From Ziziphus jujuba (Eukaryota; Streptophyta; Magnoliopsida; Rosales; Rhamnaceae), in NCBI RefSeq assembly GCF_031755915.1, contig NC_083388.1, positions 875,501-939,500 of the forward strand: a stretch of DNA of 64,000 nucleotides. The letters run 5' to 3'. A program made the translations under genes and the position numbers. The notes beneath the pieces are model-generated. The model was not told where the DNA came from. It made no database searches and was given only the letters and a program-made list of their open reading frames with translations. Position 1 is the stretch's first letter, and every line of letters begins with the position of its first letter. Shown here piece after piece: positions 12,727 through 23,510 of the stretch.

Positions 12727-13989
12727 CAAAAAAATACACCAAAAAACGGACCGATGAATTTTTTGATTCTAAATGTTTGTTCCTTATTCCATCAATATTC
12801 TTTCAATTATTCCAATTTTTGTTCCTCATAATTTTGATTTAACGTAAATTAAACAGTGTGCAATAGATTACGCCTGGTAATAGGTAAATGTTCTGCTCAA
12901 ATGATGTATTTTGGGTCATAATCCTTTTTGTTTTACAGTGAGACTGCTTTCATCTTCATATTCATATTCTTGACCTAGACGAACAGGATTGTGTAGCATG
13001 ATGAATAAAACCAGAGTTCAGAGCAATACTTTATGTGACTAAGTAAACTTCAGCGTAGAAATAGTCTCTTCATTATGGTACACAGTTATATCTGCATTAC
13101 CTTTGTAGTTTCCAACAAATAAATAAGATTTCTAACACCTGATTGGCACTCTGCTTATGACCACCATCATAGAGGTGACGTCGTGATCGGATTCCATGTC
13201 CATGAATTAGGTAGAATGATTTTTCATACATTGTGGGGTGAAATGGTTCTCAACCACATGATCAGAGAGCAATGCCAATGGTGGCTGTGTTGTGTGGTGT
13301 TGTTGATGTTAGGATTGAAATAAGGCCAAGAAAGTAAATGTCTGTGGCTCATTCCGCGTTGAGGTATAAGAAGATTTTAGTGGAGCATGTGAAGGTGCAT
13401 TGCTTAACTGCCTCAGGGGAAGGGTATCATGAAATTGCTGTTAAAAATGCTCCTTTAGTGATTCAGTGTACGGAAAAGAATTCACTGAGGAAGGCTGGTG
13501 GTGAAAAGAGGAAAGAAGGATTCAGAGCATGGTAAATTCGCTTTGGAAGATGCAATTAACGAGTGTTTGTCATTTAGCATGTGACGTGAACTTGTCCAAT
13601 GTTATAAAATCAAACATCAAAACTGCTAATTGCATCATGTGAGTGTACAAGCTTGAGGGTAACGTGGTTAAAAAACCAATCCAGAGAAATAAGAACATAC
13701 ATTTGCAATATCTAAGTATTGATACAAAAGCTTGCTAAGTCATTATTTGACAAAGCCATTTTACTACTAATTATAACGGTCTACTCCCACAAATCCTAAC
13801 GGCAATATTATCAATTTATTTTATTTGCTTATCAATTTGTCTTAAAAGCAGTGACATTAAGTAGTTTCAAGAACTCGAGATCCAAACATTTTTTTTTTGA
13901 TACATCACTTGGTACATACATACATACATTACGGAAATTAAAAGAAGAAACAACACGCGTGAACAGTGCATTGAACCGAGCATGGATGC
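12727..13989. other. Convergent intergenic region SPS3 / ML gene
   Basis: 3' flanks of two convergent genes. A stretch at about 13157-13535 is less AT-rich and keeps a coding-like frame: after one in-frame TAA at about 13335 it continues from an ATG at 13338 for 65 codons. I do not recognise the translation, and no splice pattern ties it to either neighbour. It could be a decayed gene fragment. Confidence 0.4.
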
Positions 13990-16238
13990 TTAGCTATCAG
14001 CTAGCACAGACAAAATGCCAATTTTGAACTTGAAGCTGATGCAAGTCAACTGTTTATGGGCATCATCCACCAATTTCATTGTTAGAGTATAAGTTCCCTG
14101 CAAATAATAATGACAATATAAGAAACCATGTGCCATTGTATTGAGATGAAGAAAAAAAAAAAAAAAAAAAGTCCAAAGAAATTTTCAGAATTCCCATTAT
14201 TTGTTAGCCTTGCGTGTGAATAAGGTACAAATCATATTCCATTACAAAATCAATTGTCAGAATAAGAAAATTCAAGAGATGTTCTCTCAAGCCTTAACCA
14301 TAAAACTTGCATCCCTTGTATATTAAGATATGTACAAATGGGAGAATAGAAGCTGTCAAAAGACTATAATTTGTAAATAGATGAAAAGTAAACTAAAATA
14401 AAAAATGACCATGTCGTAAGATTTAGAGTACAGTAGAAGCTACAAACTACGATAATATATAGTCTATATAGTCATTTAACCAACAGAGAAAATTAACCAA
14501 GCTCAAAACAAGGTGGAAGAATACTAAATATATTGTGGCTTTAAGAAAGATTAGTAGCTACGTTAAATCATGCCCAGATTACTGTATTTCTTTCCTTTGT
14601 AACCTTGATGACACAAATGGTATGTGATACTTTCTTTCCAACAAAAACCCTTTTGGTTTTCTTCAGAAAGAACCAAACAAGCAACGAATCAACAGGTAGC
14701 TAAAAAATTTAAAGGAATCATAAATTGTCCCAACAAAATAATCAACCACTAAACCTTTTATTAATATATTAAAGGTCCAATGGCATGAATTGAAAGGTTA
14801 ATTTTAAAAATGAAGATAAAAAATCCTCTAAAATCAATAAGGAAATCATCTTGGCATCAGCATCAGAGAACAAGTATTGATCTGGCAAAATGAACTTACA
14901 GGTGGGGTAATTCCAGGCAAAGTCTGGGTATGAGAGAGCACAAAGTCACCTGCCGGTACAGGGACGGAAACTTCCTCAGAAAGATCATGGTCTTCTGAAT
15001 GAATATGCACCCCCAAGTAAGCAACCTCAACCACCAACTTTCCACCAGATATGACTTCACCTGTATAAAAGTTACATGGTTAAGATTATGTGCAAAATAC
15101 CCAAGGGTGGGGGGGGGGGGGGGGGGGGGGGGGGTTGCAAGCATTAAAAGCAACAAATGATATAAATATTGCTCAGTTTTAGAAATCATTATGCACATTT
15201 TAACACTTGATGAACAAAACAAAAAAATTACAAAAACAGTTCCCCAATTGTAAGAAATCAAACTCTAAGCCATTGGACGGTGCACTTTTTTTAAACCAAA
15301 CCCTACATGATCTTCCACAATATCATGCTTATTGGCAGCAAACTTTGATGATTATATAGCCAGACCAAAACCCTCACAACATGGAAGTAGATTAAGCATA
15401 TAAAACTGAGAAATGAAACTGATAGAAGCAGAGAGCAAGCGAAGGGTATTACTTGTTGAAGCGGAGACCTTAAATGTGGCTTCCTCTCCTCTCACAACAG
15501 GATCAGGTGATATTGTAATACCATGGACCTTCACAGGGTAATCAGCTTTCCGATCTGCAAAATATTTTACAATTAAAAGCAAAATAAATACTTTAACACT
15601 CATCGCCGATGTTTTCATCAAACAGAAACCAATCCATGATTTTTTATTTTTTTTTAATAGAAAAAAAGGTTTAAAGTCAAATAGACACACCAACAGTTTC
15701 TGAGACATGGATAATATCGAAGCTAAAACTTAAGAAAATCCATCATGTTTAAGTAAATTTAGGATAATGCAACAACTCAACCGGAGTTGACTTAGTCTGT
15801 GTTTGGTTGCTGAGAAATTTTATGGGAAAAGGGAGAAAAAAAAAATTTAAAAAAAAAAAAAAAAAAAGCAGCCGATCAACATTCCATTATTATAGGACAC
15901 CATAAATCATGTTAAAGAATCCAGCTTTAACAAATTATAACAACGAAATCGAACATTCGAGTTGCACCCATTTGCATTTTCCTAGGTCTTCTCAGCAACC
16001 AAACAAACACATAGAAAAAGGGGATAGTTTTTACAAAATAATTCCTTTACAGGCGCACAGACACATATGTATATATATATATATATCGCGTATAAAAGAA
16101 AGAATGGAAGTGGGATTGAGATAGAGAGTGAGAGAAGAGACCGCAGTATTTGACAACCGTAGCTTGAGTAGAAGGAAAGAGGAGGTAAAGAGAGAAGAAG
16201 CAGAGCACCAAAACGCTGAGCAGCTTCCTTTGACCCAT
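13990..16238 (-). CDS. ML-domain (MD-2-related lipid-recognition) secreted protein
   Basis: Four exons on the minus strand: 16238-16142, 15554-15453, 15060-14900, 14097-13990, giving 155 aa, the usual size of plant ML proteins. Residues 1 to about 26 are a signal peptide (RKLLSVLVLCFFSLYLLFPS), so the protein enters the secretory pathway. The mature part carries the plant ML signatures VKYCDRKADYPVKVHGI, ISPDPVVRGEEATF, VHIHSEDHDL and LSHTQTLPGITPPGTYTL. The family is related to NPC2 and to phosphatidylglycerol/phosphatidylinositol transfer proteins and binds single lipids in a beta-sandwich cavity. Only Cys32 and Cys139 of the usual cysteines remain in the domain. The pair expected around 94 and 99 is Ser and Val, so one disulfide has been lost cleanly. 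The start is the first ATG and gives a canonical signal peptide. Confidence 0.9.
15109..15134. repeat. Poly-G run (26 G) in intron 2 of the ML gene
   Basis: Twenty-six consecutive G on the + strand, which is poly-C in the ML transcript. It lies about 50 bp upstream of the acceptor of exon 3 in that transcript. Exact length is doubtful because sequencing of such runs is error-prone. Confidence 0.85.
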
Positions 16239-16320
16239 AATTCCTCTCTCTCTCTCTCTCTCTAGGGTTCTCTAAATCTTCAACAAAAATCCCCCAAATA
16301 GGCGCTCTTCTACTTTCTCC

Positions 16321-16342
16321 TTCTTCTTCTTCTTCTTCTTCT
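16321..16342. repeat. (TTC)n microsatellite upstream of the ML gene
   Basis: About seven TTC units lie 83 bp upstream of the ML start codon, in its leader or promoter. A short CT tract at about 16243-16262 lies even closer to the start. Confidence 0.85.
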
Positions 16343-16637
16343 GCAACTTTGATCTGGTTTTGATAAACGCAGCCCAAAATAATTTATGTCGAAGAAGATA
16401 AATACAATAAATAACAAAAATGTAAATAATATTGTAGATTTTTTTGGACGATGGCTTTCTTTTTTTTTTATTATTATTATTAACCATGTTTTGGCCCTTT
16501 AATTTGGCCTTAATTTCGAGTTAGTGTATCTATTTTTTATTATTTTAATTAAATGCCTAAGTTTTATTTTTGATTTCCATTTAGTTAAATAGACAACATA
16601 GAGTTTTACAATTGTTTTCTTTTGAGCTTTTTGCTGC

Positions 16638-17315
16638 CTCTCATTTAAGGATGGACATGAATTAAATTAGTTCCATTTTGAATCAAAATATAATTCAATT
16701 TATATTTTTGATTTACCTAATAGAATAATCAAATCCAAACTATTAAATTTTTAAACTCAAACAAATCCAAATAATATATAATCGATTTGGTTTGGATTGG
16801 TTAATTGATTTAGAACAACAATATCGAGTATTGAAGCAAAAAATAAGTGTTGCTTGTGAAGCTGCTGTGAGTTTTGAAGCAGAAAATGAGGAATGAGTAA
16901 CTAATAGTTGAGTATTGAAGCAAAAAAATGAATAATGAATAGCAACTGATAACTTATTGTGTCGTGAGTTTTGATGACCGTGATGGTCGAAACTTGGTTA
17001 ATGGTTATGGTGGTGGTAGCAGCAACAATGCAACATAATGATAAAGTAGACTATTGTTTAGAATTTCATTTCATTTTGGGATATATTAAAAAATATATAT
17101 TAAAAATTAATATATAAAAATATACAATATATATAATTTTTTAATCATAAAATATATGATTTGGATTGAATTAAGCTTGTATTTTCAATCAAATATATAA
17201 AATTTGTGATATTTTAAACCAAATCCAATCTATTTATATAAGAAATCAAATCCAAATAATTAAAAATTAATTAAATTAGTGGTTTAAACGGATTTCGCCC
17301 ACCTTTACTCTCACC
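16638..17315. mobile_element. hAT-like non-autonomous DNA transposon (662 bp) with 8-bp target duplication
   Basis: The element spans 16646-17307. It begins TAAGGATGGAC and ends GCCCACCTTTA. The reverse complement of the end, TAAAGGTGGGC, matches the beginning at 8 of 11 positions, an imperfect terminal inverted repeat of the type seen in plant hAT elements. The flanks are CTCTCATT (16638-16645) and CTCTCACC (17308-17315), an eroded 8-bp target-site duplication (6 of 8), the length diagnostic for hAT. Subterminal regions are rich in inverted copies of AAATCCAAAT/ATTTGGATTT, as in non-autonomous hAT derivatives. No transposase frame is present. It sits between the divergent ML and pseudokinase genes. 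Confidence 0.65.
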
Positions 17316-19544
17316 TCTACTCAAAAGTGGAGTAGTTGAACTTCACTTTCCATCTCTTTTTTTTCTTTTTGTTTTTTTCTTCTGGGTTTTATTCGACTAT
17401 ACTATACAAAATAAGAAAGACTCTTCATATCCCTTAAACTTTTAAAGAGGGGAATTTAGGATACACCAAATTGTGGATTAGGTTTCTTTTTGGAATACCA
17501 TTTACAATGCCCAATCCAAATTAAAGATGATTGTTAAAGATGACTTGGACAATTCAAAGTTTAAGGTATTCCAAAGTCTGTTAATTCAAATGTTTACTTT
17601 CTCTATATTTTGAATATCAATATACTTTTTTTGTTGTTTTGGTTGAAAATTAATAAAATTTTATATTATTCAAGAAAACAACTTTTTTGAAAATCTTTAC
17701 TTTACCATGAATTTAATATGTCTATCACTTTTCGTCATTAAAATTGGTATCAATGGCAAATAATAATAGTAAATAAATTCATAAAAATCTTCGAAAAACA
17801 ACTCTTGTTGAATAATAAAAAGTTCTCTCTTATTTAGAGACATTGGATATTGAAATTCATTTCCTTTCACATTTTCTCTCTCAAAGCACCTCCCTTTATT
17901 TTTTCTCTTGATTTCTTTCCCTATAGTTTTTTCTCCCTTTAGGATGCGAAGAATGGTTGAACTGAAGGCCGCAAAATCAGAAGCATGTGAAGAAAATATG
18001 TGTGAATTTTCTGTTACCAATTTACTTTGATTAAAATGAAAAGCAAAATAGAGATGCTCATTTGAGACAATTAAAATTAGAATTTTTTACAATGATATCC
18101 AAATACTCATATGTTTTTTAAATTGCATTTTGAAATTCACATTCACCACTTATATTTTTAAATTTACAAATTTTTTGCATCAATATTTCCAAGTCTAATT
18201 CCATTCATTTTGTAGCGTTAAATGTTACGTGAATAAATGACATATGCTGTATTAAAATAAAAATATTTTTAGAAAATCAAGCCACTTGGCAACATAATAG
18301 GAGTGAAATGCACTGATGCTGCCCAAACTTTTTTACTTTTTCATTAAGACCTCCAATTTTAAGTAATTTTGCACTAATATGTTAAAAAATTTAAAATTAC
18401 TGTAATAATATTTTCATAAATATTACAACAAAATCAAATGATTTGATCTTTCAAAAATACATTTTTATCCTCAAAAAGCATATGTTATTTATGCGACATT
18501 TCAAAAAAAATAAATACCACGAAATAGACAAAATCATATTTAAAAAGATATTGATGCGAAAAAAATATAAATTTGGGAAGCATAAATAATAAATGTGAAA
18601 TTCCAAGTCATTTATAAAAAATCCTGAATTCAAAGTATAACTGTAAAAAAGTCCTTAAAATTATAGGCATCCTTTTGAAACTAGAAGGTTTAAAAATATA
18701 GTTAAACAGATAAGTGATAATTGGCATTTAATTAATCGTCCTTTTTCTCCTTTCGTAGAATCTTAGCCTTTAATAAAGAAAAAAAAAAAAATCTTTCAAA
18801 AAACAAATAAAAGAAAGAAAGAAAGAAAAAAGGAAAAGATAATAAAAACAAAAATAATAATAATTGTGAGGGTTTGTCCACGTGAACGATGCTACTGCTT
18901 TGTCTGCAGCGTGGGACGACATTGTGGATCGTTGAATGAGTGGGTCACTCACTCTATAACATCCCTGTCTGTCGAGTTTCTAGTTCAACAAACCTACTTC
19001 ACCAACCAAAATAACTAAAATTAAAAATTAAGATTAAAATATTATTCTCTATTTTATTTTATTTTTCTAATAATAATTTTTATTTCAAAATTTATAAAGT
19101 AGGTTTTTTTTTTTTTTTGGCCTTTTTAAAAAAATATTCGATATATATATGTTTTACTTTACTCCTCTAATAATGCAGTATTAAAAATTTAAAAACTAAA
19201 GCATAAAATTATGTATAAAAAAGATAGAAGTTAATTGGAGTAAAAATAAAGTAATAAGCAAAGTCAGAGACTTGGAAAATAGTGTGCAACTAGTTGATCC
19301 GGCCAGGGCTACTAGACAAGTTCAGATGATTCCATGATGACCCACTCCCTGTCTTTCAAGAGCTCTCACTTAGGTCTCTCAGCAGTTAGACCCACCATAA
19401 AGTAAAAAAGAGGAACGCTTATAATAAATATATATGTGTATATGTCTATTTATATATGCAAAATTATGGAAATTTTACAGTCTCTCTCTCTGAAGAGATC
19501 AACTACCACTTGGATCACGGAATCAAAGCACCCCAATTTGGCAA
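17316..19544. other. AT-rich spacer and pseudokinase promoter
   Basis: Very AT-rich sequence with no convincing gene. Long minus-strand frames at 17697-18020 and 18451-18633 are lysine/isoleucine-rich low-complexity translations. A G-box (CACGTG) occurs at 18879-18884, about 660 bp before the pseudokinase start. The segment 19280-19400 has a more balanced base composition, as in a proximal promoter. Confidence 0.5.
18879..18884. promoter_or_regulatory. G-box (CACGTG) upstream of the pseudokinase gene
   Basis: A palindromic CACGTG in a locally GC-richer stretch, about 660 bp upstream of the predicted start. A regulatory role is inferred only from the motif. Confidence 0.3.
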
Positions 19545-22319
19545 ATGGACCGCTCAATCCGCAAGTTCAGGCGTCGTCTCCTTTCATGGTTTCGCCGATC
19601 TGGACCCGGTAATTTCATTATTCCACTTCACCCCCTTCAACTCTGTTTCTGTCTTTTTCTTTTTCACCCTTTTTATCTTCCCTCTAAATTACTGATTTTT
19701 ATTGTGTGATCTCAATTCCAAATTGTAATTTGATGGAATTTGAACTTGAGTTTGCTGAATTCCAAATGGGTTTGTTTTGTTTTTTGGTATCGTTTGTTGA
19801 ATTGTCTTGAAGGCTATTACTCTGTTTTTGGGTCTATGGAGGATTGCGCCTGAGTTTTGAGTCTGAGTTTTGTGGATTGTACTGAATTTAGCAATGAAAA
19901 TGTAGTAGGGGTTGAGATCTATTCGTTTTATTTATTTATTTATTTTTATTATCATGTAATTTTCTAATTTTATAGTCATTGAAATTTGAAAAGTCAGCGC
20001 CTTTCTTTCATTCTGGTTCTGTCTGATGCCATTATCTATGCATTTCATGAAAAATCTTCTTTTATTATCTAACAAATTTAATTTTTCAATCTCTTCGTTT
20101 CAATTAAATTCTTTTTGCTTGGTGTCAAACTTTTCGGTTTCAGGTCCAATTTGGTTTATCAAGCATTTTTCTTACAAAGATATAAAGAGGGCAACAGATG
20201 GTTTCCACAGAATCATGTACAGCAACTCTCATGGAGCTGCTTATAAGGCCAAATTCCGAGATGGTGGGATTGCATTGGTGAAAGAAATTAGTGATGAAAA
20301 TCAAGGAGAAGATGTTTTCTACAGGGAAGTGCAACTCTTGGGACGTTTGCATCACCGCCACCTTCTTGCTCTTAGAGGTTTTTCTTCCGGGCGTAAGAGG
20401 TATTCTCACAAGCTTTTTTCTGCACTTTCTTGCTTCTTTTCAATATTTTATTCTTTTGTTTAGACTCTTTATTCCATAATGTTGCTTGTGTAGTACATTC
20501 ATGGATTATTACTCTCTTATATATCCAATTACAAAATCACAATAACAACTTTAGTATTATTCTTTCAAGTTATATGATTATCAAACAAATTAATTATTGT
20601 CCTGATCAATGAAAAAGGTTCAATTTTCGTTTTAATGAAAAAAAATTGTAGCTTTGTATGGTATAAGTTTCTCTCTCTCTTTAAATTATTGGGACGAGTT
20701 ATGACTTAAGAGAACCAGCAGAATCTATTCCACGCTTTGCATCTTTAGCAAAAAAGTAACTTGGGAGGAAAGATACTCCTCAAGCTTCTGTTTAGGTACT
20801 GTTTTTAACTAAGCAAAAATTTTCAATTTCCACTTTGCAGATTTCTAGTGTTTGACAACATAGAAAATGGGAGCTTGAAGGAGCATCTGAATGGTAAATT
20901 TGTTTTTTGCAAAACTTCTGTCCATATGATTATTATGAGGGCATTCAAAATTTAATTTTCCATTAAATCATTGGCGATGGGCAGATCCGCTTAGGACACC
21001 CTTGAATTGGAGGACTAGGCTACAAATAACCATTGGAGTCGTGGCCGCATTGGTATGTTGTATAAGATATTATTTTAAGAGGTGTTTCCTAAATGCTACA
21101 CAATTTTGTACATTCATGCTTGTATGCCTTAAATGTCTACCCCTTAAAATTTCATTTTTCCTTGAAGGGGAATCCGATTTTGATAAATTTTAAAAGGGAC
21201 TAAAACTGCTATGCTTAACAGTTTATAGAACGAGAACAAAAATTGCTACCTTACGTTGCATACGAGGATATTGCAGAAATGCCATTTCTAGAAGAAAGCT
21301 AGATATTCATTGACTGTGTTGTAAGGTGTATTGTCAACTTCTGCCTATCTTCGGAATCTACATGCATGTAGTCATTAGACTCATTACAAGTTAGTTAGAT
21401 ATTCATATGTATGGTGATGCTGTGTTTGATTCATATTTATCAAATAGTTGATAGTGATAAGAAGGTTATGTTGCCCTTATTTACTAACGATGGGGGCTAT
21501 AGATCAGCAATCAGATTATAAGAAATAAGGAAAGTGCTAAAGAATTATGGCATCAAATAAGCAGCTAGTTAACTTATTTAGACAGTTCTTCAACGTGTAT
21601 AGCGACGTAGGCATTGATTATAACTTACCGGCATAAAACATGTGGTGATGAATTTCAATGCAGGAGTATTTGTTTCTGTTTAATGATCCCCCAATCTATC
21701 ATGTTTCCATTAGCTCAAGTAACATCATGTTAGATGACAACTTTAATGCCAAGGTAAGACCATAATTTGATCTTTATTATTTTCCTTCTGGTTTTAGCAT
21801 CTCTTCCCTTCTTTTTGCACTTTTGCATGTATAGGAACTTGCTCAAAATGTGTTTTTCTTTCCTTTTCTTATACAGCTCTCCGATGTCAGCCTTGTAAGT
21901 TCTGACGATGGACATTATGTCACAATTCCTCATACCTCATGTTCAAAAGGTTAGTGTGTTTTTACTCTGACTCTTGCAAATTCGATTTCATCTCAATCTG
22001 CTCTTCCTTTTTTGTTGCAGATTGTATAAGTCAAGAATGCGGTAGCATTATATACCAACTCGGTGTGCTGATCCTTGAGCTCATCACCGGTCAGTCGTCG
22101 GAGAGGAAAGGTTCTGACTTAATCCAGTGGATCCAAGCATCTCACTTCAGGAGTTCCATGCATAATATGATAGACCCTGACTTGGGAAATAGCTATGATT
22201 CTAAGGAGCTTAAGAACCTTTTAGCTGTAGCAAAAATATGTATTGCCTCCAGGGATAAACCAACATTTTCAGTCCTGCAAATATTTCGATATCTGCAAAA
22301 GAAGGTGGACATTCCTTGA
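19545..22319 (+). CDS. Receptor-like cytoplasmic pseudokinase
   Basis: Seven exons: 19545-19608, 20144-20399, 20841-20893, 20985-21052, 21664-21753, 21877-21949, 22021-22319, giving 300 aa. The fold resembles plant RLK/RLCK kinases: FSYKDIKRATDGF (residues 30-42), ion-pair Lys68 (ALVKE) and Glu83 (FYREVQLL), HHRHLLALRGF, ENGSLKEHL, and the helix IIYQLGVLILELITG. Catalysis looks impossible: the Gly-rich loop is MYSNSHGAAY, HRD is HVS (160-162) so the catalytic Asp is lost, the loop Lys is Ser164, DFG is DVS (180-182), and the activation segment with its APE motif is shortened. There is no extracellular or membrane segment. The N-terminus RKFRRRLLSWFRR is strongly basic and amphipathic, which could give membrane or anionic-lipid contact. 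A scaffolding or decoy role is inference. The start is the first in-frame ATG, but two out-of-frame ATGs precede it. Closest remembered relatives are the At1g49730/At3g19300 type. Confidence 0.85.
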
Positions 22320-23335
22320 CGAATAGTGTTTTAAACTCTCCAAAGTAAATTAGTAGGGAAATTTTGTTTTGTTTTGTTTTGTTTTTTTTTTTTTTCTTAA
22401 ATTGAAATTGAATTTATTGTTTCATTATGTTTAGGAAAGGAAATTTTCATTTGCTTCTATTTTGTTTCCAATTTCAAGAGTAAAAAAATGTACTCAGCGT
22501 GCTTCTCCTGAAAAAGAATAAATTTGGAATTCATGGTTTCTCTGTAGCTGAATATGAGCTTTGCTTGTTTGCTGATTTGTTGTCTGACTTTCCTCATTGT
22601 GCAAGATATAGGACTAAAAAAATTGATCATGTTTTTGTTTTATTTATTAAGTTAGTGAAGTTATTTTGCTAATAACTAAAATGCTAGACCCAAAAAAAAA
22701 AAAAAAAATTAAGGGTAAATGGGTACAAAAATCCTACTTTCAAATTATAGTGAAAAATGGAATTTATATTTTTTTAAATGTTTATGTTTGGAGTTTCAGA
22801 TTCATGATAAATTGAAAAACAAAAAAAAAAAAAAAACCAGGAAATAAAGAAAGACTTTTAAAAGAAAAAAAATTATCATCAATTAAATATCATAATGTGA
22901 AATAAAATGAGAAGGAAAAATGAAAATTGATTCCTCCATTTTAGGCAAGTGTCAAAAGGACTGCATTTTATTTTTCTTTAACAAAATTTAAATTGCAAAG
23001 GTTCTAGTTGATCAATTCCATAGGAAGTAAAATTTATTGTAATGATCAAAATAAATTAAAAAAAAGAAAAAAAGGAAACTACAATATTCTGTATGTCTCT
23101 TTTACTTCCCGATTAAGGAAAAATAAAAATAAAAATAAATGATGCAAGGCCCAAGATATTCCAAAAATATAACCACCACAAATGGCAAAATAACAAAAAC
23201 AGAAACCGAAGACTAGACTCGAAGGAAGCATCTAGAAGTAAATTTTAGTTATCAATTACTCAACAAAGGCAATCCAACGGTCCAAAAAGCACAAAGATGG
23301 AAATCGCTAGAGTCAGAGAAAATAAGAAAGTGGAA
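22320..23335. other. Spacer upstream of the DnaJ gene
   Basis: 3' flank of the pseudokinase gene and the distal promoter of the DnaJ gene. AT-rich, several poly-A tracts, no open frame worth calling. Confidence 0.5.
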
Positions 23336-23348
23336 TTCTAGACCCTTC
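23336..23348 (+). promoter_or_regulatory. Candidate heat-shock element of the DnaJ gene
   Basis: TTCTAGACCCTTC matches the three-unit heat-shock element TTCnnGAAnnTTC with one mismatch (GAC for GAA). It lies about 34 bp upstream of a TATA box and 160 bp before the start of an Hsp40 co-chaperone gene, where heat-shock factor sites are expected. The match is short and untested. Confidence 0.4.
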
Positions 23349-23381
23349 TTCTTTAAGAGAAGCTCAAAGAAACCAGCCTTG

Positions 23382-23389
23382 TATAAATA
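23382..23389 (+). promoter_or_regulatory. TATA box of the DnaJ gene
   Basis: TATAAATA at 122-129 bp before the start codon predicts transcription from about 23412-23420 and a leader near 95 nt. Confidence 0.55.
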
Positions 23390-23510
23390 AAGATTTCAAC
23401 ACACGTACCCCTGCAAATTTAGCACATTGGTGACCTTGCAATTTACTGCCAAGAAAGAAAAGAAAATATATATCGGCTTATCTCGTCGATAGAGAAGTTG
23501 TTGGGTGAAG

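Noticed and set aside
19456..19695. 79-codon frame beginning MQNYGNFTVS
   Set aside because: It covers pseudokinase exon 1 in a different frame. Only the frame starting at 19545 joins exon 2 in phase to give the kinase-like sequence.
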